A stretch of 64,000 nt of DNA from Stutzerimonas frequens (GTDB taxonomy: Bacteria > Pseudomonadota > Gammaproteobacteria > Pseudomonadales > Pseudomonadaceae), in the NCBI RefSeq assembly GCF_024448335.1, contig NZ_JAMOHM010000016.1:1-64000 (forward strand). Direction: 5' to 3'. A model generated the notes under the pieces. That model searched no databases. It saw nothing but the letters and a program-made list of their open reading frames with translations, and was not told the DNA's origin. How positions within the stretch are numbered: position 1 is the stretch's first letter; every line of letters starts with the position of its first letter. Of the stretch, positions 14,606 through 27,451 are shown piece after piece. The position numbers and the translations under genes were made by a program.

Positions 14606-15478
14606 ATGGCGACCAAGAAAAGAGGCCTAGGCCGTGGACTCGATGCCCTGCTCGGCGGCGCCAGTGTTTCGGCCATGCAGGAAGAGGCTGCCAAGGTCGA
14701 TACCCGCGAACTCCAGCATCTGCCGCTGGAGCTGATCCAGCGCGGCAAGTACCAGCCGCGACGTGACATGGACCCGCAGGCACTGGAAGAGCTGGCCCAG
14801 TCGATCAAGAACCACGGCGTGATGCAGCCGATCGTGGTGCGACCGCTGAGTGGTGGTCGCTACGAAATCATTGCTGGCGAGCGGCGCTGGCGGGCCAGCC
14901 AGCAGGCCGGGTTGGAGAAGGTGCCAGCGCTGGTTCGTGAGGTCCCGGACGAAGCGGCGATCGCCATGGCGCTGATCGAGAACATTCAGCGCGAGGATCT
15001 CAACCCGATCGAAGAGGCGGTGGCGCTGCAGCGTTTGCAGCAGGAGTTCCAGCTGACCCAGCAACAGGTCGCCGATGCGGTCGGCAAGTCGCGTGTCTCC
15101 GTCAGTAATCTGCTGCGACTGATAGCCCTGCCGGACGAGATCAAGACGCTACTTGCCCATGGTGATCTGGAGATGGGCCATGCGCGCGCCTTGCTGGGTT
15201 TGCCGGGTGACCAACAGGTCGAGGGCGCGCGGCATGTTGTCGCACGTGGTCTGACGGTCCGCCAGACCGAGGCCCTGGTACGTCAGTGGCTGAGCGATAA
15301 AGAAAAGCCGAAGGCCGAGGTCAAGAGCGATCCGGATATCAGCCGCCTGGAACAGCGCCTTGCCGAACGGCTGGGCTCGCCGGTTCAGATCAAGCATGGG
15401 CAGAAGGGCAGGGGCCAACTGGTGATCCGCTACAGTTCGCTGGACGAATTGCAGGGCGTTCTGGCGCACATTCGTTGA
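14606..15478 (+). CDS. parB: Chromosome partitioning protein ParB (Spo0J)
   Basis: A CTP-dependent DNA clamp that loads at parS. The 290 residues begin MATKKRGLGRGLDALLGG, the arginine-containing N-terminal peptide that stimulates ParA. The CTP-binding domain carries GERRWRA and ENIQREDLNPIEEA. The helix-turn-helix is LTQQQVADAVGKSRVSVSNLLRL (about residues 150-172), and the C-terminus is a dimerisation domain. It follows parA closely. The atp promoter lies just downstream. Confidence 0.97.
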   Translation: MATKKRGLGRGLDALLGGASVSAMQEEAAKVDTRELQHLPLELIQRGKYQPRRDMDPQALEELAQSIKNHGVMQPIVVRPLSGGRYEIIAGERRWRASQQAGLEKVPALVREVPDEAAIAMALIENIQREDLNPIEEAVALQRLQQEFQLTQQQVADAVGKSRVSVSNLLRLIALPDEIKTLLAHGDLEMGHARALLGLPGDQQVEGARHVVARGLTVRQTEALVRQWLSDKEKPKAEVKSDPDISRLEQRLAERLGSPVQIKHGQKGRGQLVIRYSSLDELQGVLAHIR

Positions 15479-15521
15479 TACAAAATCCATGTAGTGCCGG
15501 TCGGAAAATACTACCGGAGAG

Positions 15522-15550
15522 TTGAACCCCGGCTGGCCTGCTCCTATACT
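15522..15550 (+). promoter_or_regulatory. Sigma-70 promoter of the atp operon
   Basis: TTGAAC (15522-15527) and TATACT (15545-15550) are 17 bases apart, a good sigma-70 pair. They lie 62 bases before the atpI start and after parB, so the ATP synthase genes probably have their own strong promoter here. Confidence 0.75.
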
Positions 15551-15611
15551 CGCCGCGCTTTTTTGACTGCGGACAATTATTTACGCGGCCCGCTGCAGCG
15601 ATGGAAATCCG

Positions 15612-16897
<1,286 letters not shown>

Positions 16898-16952
16898 CAG
16901 CTGAACCGTTACAACCGTTTTGCTTTACCCAAGAAAACCTTAACCCCCTTAG

Positions 16953-17195
<243 letters not shown>

Positions 17196-17287
17196 TCACT
17201 TTCCGGTTTGAGATGGGGTTCGCCGGGCGGACCCCGTCGCCGTGGAATGACTCCCGCGTTGAACGAGATAGCACGAGGTAAATCGCT

Positions 17288-17758
17288 GTGAACATTAACT
17301 TGACGCTGTTCGGTCAAACGCTCGCCTTCGCTATCTTCGTCTGGTTCTGCATGAAGCTCGTATGGCCGCCAATCACGGCAGCCATGGCAGCGCGCCAGAA
17401 GAAGATCGCCGAAGGACTGGATGCGGCAGGCCGTGCGCAGCAGGACCTGAAACTGGCTCAGGACAAGGTGTCCAACACCCTCCGCGAGACCAAGGAGCAG
17501 GCTGCCCAGATCATCGAGCAGGCGAACAAGCACGCCAATGCGATCATCGAGGAAGCCAAGCAGCAGGCACGTGCCGAAGGCGAGCGACTGGTCGCCGGCG
17601 CCCGCGCCGAGATCGAACAGGAAGTGAACCGTGCCAGGGACCAACTGCGCAGCCAGGTAGCGGCTCTTGCCGTCGCCGGTGCAGAGAAGATCCTGGAGTC
17701 CCAGGTGGACGCCAAGGTACACAACGAGCTGGTCGAAAAACTGGCCTCCCAACTCTAA
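17288..17758 (+). CDS. atpF: ATP synthase Fo subunit b
   Basis: The peripheral stalk subunit, which as a dimer ties F1 to subunit a. The 156 residues start with GTG, (M)[28 protein letters not shown], one N-terminal transmembrane helix. The rest is a long charged coiled coil rich in Ala, Glu, Lys and Gln. It ends 12 bases before atpH. Confidence 0.96.
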   Translation: MNINLTLFGQTLAFAIFVWFCMKLVWPPITAAMAARQKKIAEGLDAAGRAQQDLKLAQDKVSNTLRETKEQAAQIIEQANKHANAIIEEAKQQARAEGERLVAGARAEIEQEVNRARDQLRSQVAALAVAGAEKILESQVDAKVHNELVEKLASQL

Positions 17759-17770
17759 GCGAGGCAAGCG

Positions 17771-18307
17771 ATGATCAATACCCAGACGCTTGCTCGGCCT
17801 TACGCGAAAGCCGCTTTCGAGTTTGCCAGCGCCGCAGGACAGACCGATTCCTGGTCGAAAATGCTCAACCTGGCTGCCGTCGCTGTTGAAGTCCCAGAAG
17901 TCGCAGCGTTGCTGAACGACCCTCGTCTGACCAGCGAAAGCAAGGTCCAGGCGCTGGTACGTGTACTTGGTGACGATGCCGACGAGGCGTTCCGCAACTA
18001 CGTTCAGACCCTTGGCGAAAACGATCGCTTGTCGGTCCTGCCGACCGTGTGGGAGCTGTACGAGGACATCAAGGCGCAAGCCGAGAAAACGCTCGAGGCA
18101 GAAGTTGAAACCGCCTTTGAGCTCAGCAACGCGCAACTCCAAACTTTGGCTGCCGCCCTGTCGAAGCGGCTAGATCGCACCGTCAACCTCCAGCAGGTCG
18201 TGAATCCTGCGCTGATCGGCGGCGTGTTGATTCGCGCCGGTGATGTGGTTGTCGACGGTTCGGTCCGCGGCAAACTGAGCCAGTTGGCCGAATCGTTGAA
18301 ATCCTGA
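17771..18307 (+). CDS. atpH: ATP synthase F1 subunit delta
   Basis: The stator cap joining the b dimer to the alpha3beta3 head. The 178 residues start MINTQTLARPYAKAAFEFA, the conserved N-terminal helical block. They end with the usual pattern GGVLIRAGDVVVDGSVRGKLSQLAESL. It sits between atpF and atpA with 12- and 15-base spacers, inside the standard atp order. Confidence 0.96.
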   Translation: MINTQTLARPYAKAAFEFASAAGQTDSWSKMLNLAAVAVEVPEVAALLNDPRLTSESKVQALVRVLGDDADEAFRNYVQTLGENDRLSVLPTVWELYEDIKAQAEKTLEAEVETAFELSNAQLQTLAAALSKRLDRTVNLQQVVNPALIGGVLIRAGDVVVDGSVRGKLSQLAESLKS

Positions 18308-18322
18308 TTTGAGGGTCATGGC

Positions 18323-19867
18323 ATGCAGCAACTGAATCCTTCCGAGATTAGTGAAATCATCAAGCAGCGCATCGAGAAATCGAATGTCGCTGCTCAAGCC
18401 CGTAACGAGGGCACCGTCGTCAGCGTTTCTGACGGTATCGTACGCATCTACGGTCTGGCCGACGTCATGTACGGCGAAATGATCGAGTTCCCTGGCGGCA
18501 TCTTCGGCATGGCACTGAACCTGGAGCAGGACTCCGTAGGTGCCGTGGTTCTGGGTAACTACCTGGGCCTGACCGAAGGCATGAGCGCCAAGTGCACCGG
18601 CCGCATCCTCGAAGTTCCGGTTGGTCCGGAGCTGCTGGGTCGCGTGGTCGACGCGCTGGGCAACCCGATCGACGGCAAAGGCCCGATCAACGCTCAGGCA
18701 ACTGATGCGGTCGAGAAAGTCGCACCGGGCGTGATCTGGCGTAAGTCGGTCGACCAGCCGGTACAGACCGGTTACAAGTCGGTCGACGCCATGATCCCGG
18801 TAGGCCGTGGCCAGCGTGAGCTGATCATCGGTGACCGTCAGATCGGTAAGACCGCCCTGGCCATCGACGCCATCATCAACCAGAAGAACAGTGGCATCCG
18901 CTGCGTCTACGTTGCCATCGGTCAGAAGCAGTCGACCATCGCCAACGTAGTGCGCAAGCTGGAAGAGCACGGTGCCCTGCAGAACACCATCGTGGTGGCT
19001 GCTTCGGCTTCCGAGTCCGCTGCGCTGCAGTACCTGGCTCCGTATGCCGGCTGCACCATGGGCGAGTACTTCCGCGACCGCGGTGAAGACGCGCTGATCG
19101 TCTATGACGATCTGTCCAAGCAGGCCGTGGCCTACCGCCAGATTTCCCTGCTGCTGCGTCGTCCGCCGGGACGTGAAGCCTACCCGGGCGACGTGTTCTA
19201 TCTCCACAGCCGCCTGCTGGAGCGTGCATCGCGCGTATCCGAAGAGTATGTCGAGAAGTTCACCAACGGCGCCGTGACTGGCAAGACCGGTTCCCTGACC
19301 GCTCTGCCGATCATCGAAACCCAGGCGGGCGACGTTTCCGCGTTCGTTCCGACCAACGTGATTTCCATCACCGACGGTCAGATCTTCCTGGAATCGGCCA
19401 TGTTCAACGCAGGCATCCGTCCGGCCGTCAACGCCGGTATCTCGGTATCCCGCGTCGGTGGTGCCGCGCAGACCAAGATCGTCAAGAAGCTGTCCGGTGG
19501 TATCCGTACCGCACTGGCTCAGTACCGTGAACTGGCCGCATTCGCACAGTTCGCTTCCGACCTCGACGAAGCGACCCGCAAGCAGCTGGAGCATGGTCAG
19601 CGCGTTACCGAGCTGATGAAGCAGAAGCAGTACGCGCCGATGTCCATCGCCGACATGTCCCTGTCCCTGTATGCCGCCGAGCGTGGCTATCTGGCGGACG
19701 TGGAAGTGGCCAAGGTTGGCGCCTTCGAGCAGGCCCTGATCGCCTTCTTCAACCGCGAGTTCGCCGACCTGATGGCGAAGATCAACGTGAAGGGCGACTT
19801 CAATGACGAAATCGACGCTGGCCTGAAGGCTGGTATCGAGAAGTTCAAGGCCACGCAAAGCTGGTAA
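18323..19867 (+). CDS. atpA: ATP synthase F1 subunit alpha
   Basis: The regulatory nucleotide-binding subunit of the F1 head. The 514 residues start [19 protein letters not shown]. The P-loop is GDRQIGKTA (about residue 169). The family signature with the arginine finger is in the segment [36 protein letters not shown], of which I note only key parts. Length and start are normal. It is part of the single atpIBEFHAGDC unit. Confidence 0.98.
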   Translation: MQQLNPSEISEIIKQRIEKSNVAAQARNEGTVVSVSDGIVRIYGLADVMYGEMIEFPGGIFGMALNLEQDSVGAVVLGNYLGLTEGMSAKCTGRILEVPVGPELLGRVVDALGNPIDGKGPINAQATDAVEKVAPGVIWRKSVDQPVQTGYKSVDAMIPVGRGQRELIIGDRQIGKTALAIDAIINQKNSGIRCVYVAIGQKQSTIANVVRKLEEHGALQNTIVVAASASESAALQYLAPYAGCTMGEYFRDRGEDALIVYDDLSKQAVAYRQISLLLRRPPGREAYPGDVFYLHSRLLERASRVSEEYVEKFTNGAVTGKTGSLTALPIIETQAGDVSAFVPTNVISITDGQIFLESAMFNAGIRPAVNAGISVSRVGGAAQTKIVKKLSGGIRTALAQYRELAAFAQFASDLDEATRKQLEHGQRVTELMKQKQYAPMSIADMSLSLYAAERGYLADVEVAKVGAFEQALIAFFNREFADLMAKINVKGDFNDEIDAGLKAGIEKFKATQSW

Positions 19868-19917
19868 GCCGCAGCGGGAGCCGCGAGGCTCCCGCCTGCT
19901 AACCCGATAGGTGTCAA

Positions 19918-20784
19918 ATGGCAGGCGCAAAAGAGATTCGCAGCAAGATTGCGAGCATCAAAAGCACGCAGAAGATCACCAGCGCCATGGAAAAGGTGGC
20001 GGTCAGCAAGATGCGCAAGGCACAGATGCGCATGGCTGCCAGCCGCCCTTATGCGGAGCGGATCCGGCAGGTAATCGGCCATCTGGCCTACGCCAACCCG
20101 GAATACCGTCACCCGTTCATGGTAGAGCGTCCGGTCAAGCGTGTCGGCTATATCGTCGTGTCTACTGATCGTGGTCTGTGCGGTGGCCTGAACATTAACC
20201 TGTTCAAGGTCCTGATCAAGAACATGAAGGAGTGGCACGATCAGAAGGTCGAAGTCGACCTCTGCGTGATCGGCAACAAGGGCGCGAGCTTCTTCCGCAG
20301 CTTCGGCGGCAACGTCGTCGCGGCGATCGGCAACCTCGGCGAAGAGCCATCGATCAACGATCTGATCGGCAGCGTCAAGGTCATGCTGGACGGCTTCCAC
20401 GAAGGCCGTATCGATCGCTTGTACCTGGTATCCAACAAGTTCATCAACACCATGACCCAGAAGCCCACGGTCGATCAGCTGCTGCCCCTGGCCGCAGACG
20501 AGAACGCCGAGCCGGTCAAGAAAGGTCAGTGGGACTACCTCTACGAGCCGGACGCCCAGCAGCTGCTGGATGCCCTGCTGGTTCGTTTCATCGAGTCCCA
20601 GGCCTATCAGGCGGTGGTTGAGAACGGCGCAGCCGAACAGGCCGCGCGGATGATTGCCATGAAGAACGCAACCGACAACGCCGGTGAGCTGATCAGCGAC
20701 CTGCAACTGGTCTACAACAAGGCCCGTCAGGCTGCGATCACTCAGGAAATTTCGGAAATCGTCGGCGGCGCTGCCGCGGTTTAA
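19918..20784 (+). CDS. atpG: ATP synthase F1 subunit gamma
   Basis: The central rotary shaft of F1. The 288 residues start [21 protein letters not shown], followed by the helix [15 protein letters not shown]. They end in the helix [22 protein letters not shown]. These two terminal helices form the coiled-coil shaft. It lies between atpA and atpD. Confidence 0.98.
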   Translation: MAGAKEIRSKIASIKSTQKITSAMEKVAVSKMRKAQMRMAASRPYAERIRQVIGHLAYANPEYRHPFMVERPVKRVGYIVVSTDRGLCGGLNINLFKVLIKNMKEWHDQKVEVDLCVIGNKGASFFRSFGGNVVAAIGNLGEEPSINDLIGSVKVMLDGFHEGRIDRLYLVSNKFINTMTQKPTVDQLLPLAADENAEPVKKGQWDYLYEPDAQQLLDALLVRFIESQAYQAVVENGAAEQAARMIAMKNATDNAGELISDLQLVYNKARQAAITQEISEIVGGAAAV

Positions 20785-22191
<1,407 letters not shown>

Positions 22192-22265
22192 CTGGCGCGC
22201 CCGTTCGCGGGCGCCAACCAGCCTGACCCGCAGCTGCTGGTCAGGCTGATTACCGAGGCATGAAC

Positions 22266-22694
22266 ATGGCTATGACAGTGCATTGCGACATCGTCAGTGC
22301 GGAAGAAGAGCTGTTCTCGGGGCTGGTGGAAATGGTCGTCGCCCACGGCAACCTGGGTGACATCGGCGTTCTGCCGGGTCACGCGCCGCTGCTGACCGAT
22401 CTCAAGCCGGGTCCGGTTCGAGTGATCAAGCAGGGTGGGGACGAGGAAATCTTCTACATCTCCGGCGGCTTCATCGAAGTCCAGCCGAACATGGTGAAGG
22501 TTCTCGCCGATACCGCTACCCGCGCCAAGGACATCGACGAAGCTGCCGCGCAGGCCGCCGTCAAGGCTGCCGAGAAGGCCCTGCACGAGAAGGGCGCTGA
22601 GTTCGATTATGGCTCCGCGGCCGCTCGCCTGGCCGAGGCTGCAGCCCAGCTGCGGACCATCGAGGCAATGCGCAAGAAGTACGGTCGTCACTGA
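22266..22694 (+). CDS. atpC: ATP synthase F1 subunit epsilon
   Basis: A rotor subunit that can inhibit ATP hydrolysis. I start at the second in-frame ATG (22266), [19 protein letters not shown], giving 142 residues and matching Pseudomonas homologues; an ATG six bases earlier is possible. The N-terminal beta-sandwich includes [20 protein letters not shown]. The C-terminal part is two Ala-rich helices. A strong hairpin terminator follows within 30 bases and closes the atp operon. Confidence 0.95.
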   Translation: MAMTVHCDIVSAEEELFSGLVEMVVAHGNLGDIGVLPGHAPLLTDLKPGPVRVIKQGGDEEIFYISGGFIEVQPNMVKVLADTATRAKDIDEAAAQAAVKAAEKALHEKGAEFDYGSAAARLAEAAAQLRTIEAMRKKYGRH

Positions 22695-22722
22695 TCGACT
22701 CGCAACTTCATCGCGCACGAGT

Positions 22723-22749
22723 AAAAGGGTAGCCTTGGCTACCCTTTTT
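22723..22749 (+). terminator. Terminator of the atp operon
   Basis: AAAAGGGTAGCC pairs with GGCTACCCTTTT and is followed directly by more T residues. This is a textbook intrinsic terminator after atpC and before glmU. Confidence 0.9.
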
Positions 22750-22839
22750 CTTTGTCTGCCATTTGTCGGCGCTGATACCAGCTGCACCCTGACTACCTAC
22801 AGGTGAGCTGTCGGGCCGAACCCGTTCAGGAATCGCTTC

Positions 22840-24204
22840 ATGTCCCTCGATATCGTCATTCTCGCCGCCGGTCAGGGCACCCGCATGCGTTCGGCACTGC
22901 CCAAGGTGCTGCATCCAGTCGCCGGCCAATCCATGCTCGGTCACGTCATAAGCACGGCGCGTGCGCTGCAGCCGCGCAGTATTCAGGTGGTGATCGGCCA
23001 CGGTGCCGAGCAGGTGCGCCAGCGGCTGGTCGGGGACGACCTTAACTACGTGGTTCAAGCCGAGCAGCTGGGTACCGGGCATGCGGTGGCCCAGGCGTTA
23101 CCGAATCTGTCGGCCGAGCGCGTGCTGATCCTCTACGGCGATGTGCCGCTGATTGAGGCCGAGACCCTTCAGCGTTTGCTGCAGAAGGTCGGACCCGAGC
23201 AGCTGGCATTGCTGACGGTGACCCTGGATGACCCGACTGGCTACGGCCGGATCGTCCGTGACGCACAAGGCGAAGTGCAGGCCATTGTCGAGCACAAGGA
23301 TGCCAGTGCCGAGCAGAAGGCGATCCGTGAGGGCAACACCGGGATTCTCGCCGTACCGGGCAGCCGCATCGGCGAATGGCTTGGCCGCCTGTCCAACAGC
23401 AACGCCCAGGGCGAGTACTACCTTACCGACGTGATTGCCATGGCCGTGGCCGACGGCCTGCGGGTGGCCACCGAACAGCCACAGGACGCCATGGAGGTGC
23501 AGGGCGCCAACGACCGCATCCAGCTCGCCGAACTGGAGCGCCACTACCAGCTGCGTGCTGCGCGCCGGCTGATGGCCCAGGGCGTCACGCTGCGCGACCC
23601 GTCGCGTTTCGATCTGCGCGGCGAAGTGAGTGTCGGCCGGGACGTGCTCATCGACGTCAACGTGGTGCTCGAGGGCGAGGTGGTCATCGAGGATGATGTA
23701 CAGATCGGCCCGAACTGCGTGATCAAGGACAGCACCCTGCGCCGCGGCGCTATCGTCAAGGCCAATTCCCATCTGGACGGTGCGGTGGTGGGCGAGGGCG
23801 CCGACTGCGGACCGTTCGCCCGGCTGCGTCCCGGCAGCACACTCGGTGCCAAGGCGCATGTGGGCAACTTCGTCGAGATGAAGAATGCGAGCCTCGGCGA
23901 CGGCGCCAAGGCCGGTCATCTGAGCTACCTGGGCGACGCCGAGATCGGCGCGCGGACCAACATCGGCGCCGGGACAATCACCTGCAACTACGACGGCGCC
24001 AACAAGTTCAAGACGGTGATGGGCGAGGACGTGTTCATCGGCTCCAACAGCTCGCTGGTGGCGCCGCTGAATCTGGGCGACGGCGCCACTACCGGCGCCG
24101 GGTCGACCATCACTGCGGACGTTCCGGCGCATACCTTGGCACTCGGTCGCGGACGTCAGCGCAACATCGATGGCTGGCAGCGACCGGTGAAAAACAAATC
24201 CTGA
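22840..24204 (+). CDS. glmU: Bifunctional UDP-N-acetylglucosamine pyrophosphorylase / glucosamine-1-phosphate acetyltransferase
   Basis: Catalyses the last two steps to UDP-GlcNAc, the precursor of peptidoglycan and LPS. The 454 residues have an N-terminal uridyltransferase domain with [22 protein letters not shown] and GDVPLI. From about residue 250 there is a left-handed beta-helix acetyltransferase domain of hexapeptide repeats, with [10 protein letters not shown] and [13 protein letters not shown]. It stands upstream of glmR and glmS, which supplies glucosamine-6-phosphate for the same pathway. Confidence 0.97.
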   Translation: MSLDIVILAAGQGTRMRSALPKVLHPVAGQSMLGHVISTARALQPRSIQVVIGHGAEQVRQRLVGDDLNYVVQAEQLGTGHAVAQALPNLSAERVLILYGDVPLIEAETLQRLLQKVGPEQLALLTVTLDDPTGYGRIVRDAQGEVQAIVEHKDASAEQKAIREGNTGILAVPGSRIGEWLGRLSNSNAQGEYYLTDVIAMAVADGLRVATEQPQDAMEVQGANDRIQLAELERHYQLRAARRLMAQGVTLRDPSRFDLRGEVSVGRDVLIDVNVVLEGEVVIEDDVQIGPNCVIKDSTLRRGAIVKANSHLDGAVVGEGADCGPFARLRPGSTLGAKAHVGNFVEMKNASLGDGAKAGHLSYLGDAEIGARTNIGAGTITCNYDGANKFKTVMGEDVFIGSNSSLVAPLNLGDGATTGAGSTITADVPAHTLALGRGRQRNIDGWQRPVKNKS

Positions 24205-24294
24205 GGAAAAAGGACCTTGGCCGGATGGCTTGTGCCGGCTGCCGGGCAGGGCTTGCGATCACCTCGGGCATATGTTTTGATTCGCGCCGTTAAC

Positions 24295-24307
24295 TTTCGA
24301 ATCGAAA
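24295..24307. promoter_or_regulatory. Palindrome TTTCGAATCGAAA, putative GlmR (DeoR-family) operator
   Basis: A perfect 13-base palindrome with a central A lies eight bases upstream of the glmR start. A partial copy, TTTTGATTCG, lies about 20 bases further upstream (24275-24284). TTTCG/CGAAA half-sites are typical of DeoR-family operators, so autorepression of glmR-glmS is a reasonable inference. Confidence 0.45.
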
Positions 24308-24314
24308 CATGTAA

Positions 24315-25097
24315 ATGTCGAAGCGCAATACGCCACAACGTCGTCACGTCATCCTGGCGCTGCTCAACGAGCGCGGCGAGGTCAGCGTCGATGAGCTGTC
24401 GCGGCGCTTCGAGACGTCCGAAGTCACCATCCGCAAGGACCTCGCCGCCCTGGAAAAGAATGGCCTGCTGCTGCGCCGCTACGGCGGTGCCGTGTCGCTG
24501 CCGCAGGAGCTGATCGGCGACACTGCACAGCCCGTCTCGCCCTACAAGCAGGCGATCGCCCGCGCGGCTGTCGGCTGCATTCGCGAGCACGCGCGGGTCA
24601 TCATCGACAGCGGCACCACCACTGCGGCGATGATCCCTCAGCTCGGCTACAAGCACGGGCTGGTGGTGATGACCAATTCGCTGAACGTGGCCAATGCCCT
24701 GCGCGAGCTGGAGCACGAGCCGGTGCTGCTGATGACCGGCGGCACCTGGGACCCGCACTCGGAGTCCTTCCAGGGCCAGGTGGCCGAACAGGTGCTGCGT
24801 TCCTATGACTTCGACCAGCTGTTCATCGGCGCCGACGGCATCGACCTGGAGCGCGGTACCACCACCTTCAACGAGCTGCTTGGGCTGTCGCGGGTGATGG
24901 CCGATGTCGCACGCGAGGTCATCGTGCTTGCCGAGGCCGACAAGATCGGCCGGCGCATCCCCAATCTGGAGCTGCCCTGGAGCAGCGTGCACACCCTGAT
25001 CACCGATGAGCGCCTCAGCGACGAGGCGCGCACCAGCATCCTGGCCCGCGGCGTGAAGCTGATCTGCGTGGCCATCGAACCCCATTTGGAGACCTGA
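24315..25097 (+). CDS. glmR: DeoR-family transcriptional regulator GlmR
   Basis: A sugar-phosphate-responsive repressor type. The 260 residues have an N-terminal winged helix-turn-helix ([39 protein letters not shown], about residues 9-48). The C-terminal sugar-binding domain has [10 protein letters not shown] and the typical [12 protein letters not shown]. It ends two bases before glmS and follows glmU, the same arrangement as glmR in P. aeruginosa. The context suggests it tunes amino-sugar synthesis; the ligand is not shown by the sequence. Confidence 0.88.
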   Translation: MSKRNTPQRRHVILALLNERGEVSVDELSRRFETSEVTIRKDLAALEKNGLLLRRYGGAVSLPQELIGDTAQPVSPYKQAIARAAVGCIREHARVIIDSGTTTAAMIPQLGYKHGLVVMTNSLNVANALRELEHEPVLLMTGGTWDPHSESFQGQVAEQVLRSYDFDQLFIGADGIDLERGTTTFNELLGLSRVMADVAREVIVLAEADKIGRRIPNLELPWSSVHTLITDERLSDEARTSILARGVKLICVAIEPHLET

Positions 25098-25099
25098 GT

Positions 25100-26950
25100 A
25101 TGTGTGGCATCGTTGGCGCCGTCGCCGAACGCAACATCACCGCGATCCTTCTCGAAGGCCTCAAGCGCCTGGAATACCGTGGCTACGACAGTGCCGGTGT
25201 TGCCGTGCTGGACGAGAACGGCACACTCGAGCGCCTGCGCCGCAACGGCAAGGTTGCCGAACTGGAGCAGGCTCAGCAGCAGACGCAGCTGGCAGGCCGC
25301 CTGGGCATCGCTCACACCCGCTGGGCCACCCATGGCGCGCCCTGCGAGCGCAATGCCCATCCGCATTTTTCCGGTGATGACCTGGCGGTGGTGCATAACG
25401 GCATCATTGAGAACCACGAGGCGTTGCGCGCTCGGCTCAAGGAAATGGGTTACGTATTCGTCTCGGATACCGACACCGAAGTCATCGTCCATCTGCTACA
25501 CCACAAGCTCGATTCGCTCGGCGACCTCACCGCTGCACTGAAGGCAGCGGTCAAGGAACTGCATGGCGCCTATGGTCTGGCAGTGATCAGCGCCAAACAG
25601 CCGGATCGCCTGCTCGCCGCACGCAGCGGCAGTCCGCTGGTGATCGGTCTGGGCCTGGGCGAAAACTTCCTCGCCTCCGACCAGCTGGCACTGCGGCAGG
25701 TCACCGACCGCTTCATGTATCTGGAAGAAGGCGATATCGCCGAGATTCGCCGTGACGCCGTGCAGGTCTGGGATGTCGATGGCCAGCCGGTGAAGCGCGA
25801 GGCCGTGCAGTACCACGAAGGCGCCGAGGCGGCGGACAAGGGCGAATACCGCCACTTCATGCTCAAGGAGATTCACGAGCAGCCCAAGGTCGTGCAGCGC
25901 ACCCTGGAAGGCCGTCTGAGCGATCGTCAGGTGCTGGTCGAGGCCTTCGGTCCGCAGGCCGGCGAGCTGTTCGCCAAGGTCCGCAACGTGCAGATCGTCG
26001 CCTGTGGCACCAGCTATCACGCCGGCATGGTGGCGCGTTACTGGCTGGAAGAACTGGCCGGCATCCCCTGTCAGGTCGAAGTCGCCAGCGAGTTCCGTTA
26101 CCGCAAGGTGGTGGTGCAGCCGGACACCCTGTTCGTCACCATCTCCCAGTCCGGCGAGACGGCCGACACCCTGGCGGCGCTGCGCAACGCCAAGCAGCTG
26201 GCCAGCGGCGAGGGCGGCTATCTCGCCAGCCTGGCCATCTGCAACGTCGGCATCAGCTCACTGGTGCGCGAGTCGGACCTGACCCTGCTGACCCAGGCCG
26301 GGCCGGAAATCGGCGTCGCCTCGACCAAGGCCTTCACCACCCAGTTGGTCGGGCTGATGCTGCTGACCCTCGCCCTGGGCCACGTCCGCGGCACTTTGAG
26401 CGCGGCCCGCGAAGCGGAGCTGGTCGACGAACTGCGGCGCCTGCCGACCCGCCTGGGCGAGGCGCTGGCCATGGATGCGACGGTGGAGAAGATTGCCGAG
26501 CATTTCGCCGAGAAGCACCACACGCTGTTCCTCGGCCGCGGCGCGCAGTACCCGGTGGCGATGGAAGGCGCGCTCAAGCTCAAGGAGATCTCCTACATCC
26601 ACGCCGAGGCCTATCCGGCTGGCGAACTCAAGCACGGCCCGCTGGCCCTGGTGGATGCCGATATGCCGGTGGTCACCGTGGCGCCGAACAACGAGTTGCT
26701 AGAGAAGCTCAAGTCGAACCTGCAGGAAGTGCGCGCCCGTGGCGGCGAGCTGATCGTCTTCGCCGATCGCGAGGCGGGTTTCGACAATGGCGAGGGCATC
26801 TTCCTGGTGAACATGCCGCACATCCACGATGCGCTGGCGCCGATCCTCTACACCCTGCCGTTGCAGCTGCTGTCGTACTACGTCGCCGTGCTGCGCGGCA
26901 CCGACGTCGACCAGCCGCGCAATCTGGCCAAGTCGGTAACGGTGGAGTAA
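25100..26950 (+). CDS. glmS: Glutamine--fructose-6-phosphate aminotransferase (isomerizing)
   Basis: Makes glucosamine-6-phosphate from fructose-6-phosphate and glutamine, the entry step to UDP-GlcNAc. The 616 residues begin [11 protein letters not shown] with the catalytic N-terminal Cys of the glutaminase domain. Two SIS domains follow ([27 protein letters not shown]). The end is [13 protein letters not shown], the conserved tail whose DNA is the target recognised by Tn7. I see no Tn7 ends downstream. It probably shares a transcript with glmR. Confidence 0.98.
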   Translation: MCGIVGAVAERNITAILLEGLKRLEYRGYDSAGVAVLDENGTLERLRRNGKVAELEQAQQQTQLAGRLGIAHTRWATHGAPCERNAHPHFSGDDLAVVHNGIIENHEALRARLKEMGYVFVSDTDTEVIVHLLHHKLDSLGDLTAALKAAVKELHGAYGLAVISAKQPDRLLAARSGSPLVIGLGLGENFLASDQLALRQVTDRFMYLEEGDIAEIRRDAVQVWDVDGQPVKREAVQYHEGAEAADKGEYRHFMLKEIHEQPKVVQRTLEGRLSDRQVLVEAFGPQAGELFAKVRNVQIVACGTSYHAGMVARYWLEELAGIPCQVEVASEFRYRKVVVQPDTLFVTISQSGETADTLAALRNAKQLASGEGGYLASLAICNVGISSLVRESDLTLLTQAGPEIGVASTKAFTTQLVGLMLLTLALGHVRGTLSAAREAELVDELRRLPTRLGEALAMDATVEKIAEHFAEKHHTLFLGRGAQYPVAMEGALKLKEISYIHAEAYPAGELKHGPLALVDADMPVVTVAPNNELLEKLKSNLQEVRARGGELIVFADREAGFDNGEGIFLVNMPHIHDALAPILYTLPLQLLSYYVAVLRGTDVDQPRNLAKSVTVE

Positions 26951-26989
26951 TACCGACCTCGCAGGGTTCTCGGCGTCGTCGTCGGTATT
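26893..26989 (+). other. attTn7 region at the 3' end of glmS, with inverted repeat
   Basis: The last conserved glmS codons are the usual TnsD recognition region, with insertion expected about 25 bases past the stop. No Tn7 end sequence is visible, so the site looks empty. The same place carries perfect 9-base arms AATACCGAC (26949-26957) and GTCGGTATT (26981-26989) overlapping the stop codon, without a T-run. Confidence 0.5.
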
Positions 26990-27451
26990 GATGATGACGC
27001 CGTGGTCGCCGCCGCCATTGGCCGGCCTGGCTCCTGGCAGCAGGTCTCCTCAGCGATTTCTCCGCGAGCGCGCCAGCCGTTCGCGGATGATCGCGAACAT
27101 CCCTTCCTGCTGTCACAGTCCACGTCCGGGTGAGCATTGCCGGGCGCAACTCCATGGATGTGTGAACGCATGGCTGCGCTGCGTCGCTCAGCCGGCAGAT
27201 CGCAATAGCGCGTTGCCAGGTGATTTCCGCCTTCGGCAAGCCTGTGCAAGCAGGGGCTGAGCGTCGTCGTAGCCCGTTCGTCGGCTAGCCGCTCGCCGCC
27301 ATCACGAGACACTGCCAGCACCCGATACAGAGGCCAAATTCATAACCTCTGTGACTACCCGATTCGTTCGCTACTGGCCTTCGAATTCGAGCAGAAGATG
27401 CCTTGCACTACCCAAGCCCCAGTCAGGTCAGCTGGGGCCCCGAGGTGCCAC
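26990..27451. other. Gene-poor stretch between glmS and the chemoreceptor
   Basis: About 460 bases with no frame that I can support; the open frames present have arginine-rich, low-complexity products typical of shadows. There is a 7-base hairpin GTTCGCG/CGCGAAC (27079-27098). A second hairpin GCCCCAG/CTGGGGC (27416-27438) ends 13 bases before the chemoreceptor start and could affect its translation. Sequence downstream of glmS is a common insertion zone, but no mobile-element gene is recognisable here. Confidence 0.45.

Noticed and set aside
26878..27321. Minus-strand frame downstream of glmS
   Set aside because: The product is Arg/Ser/Thr-rich, partly antisense to the glmS end, and matches nothing I know.
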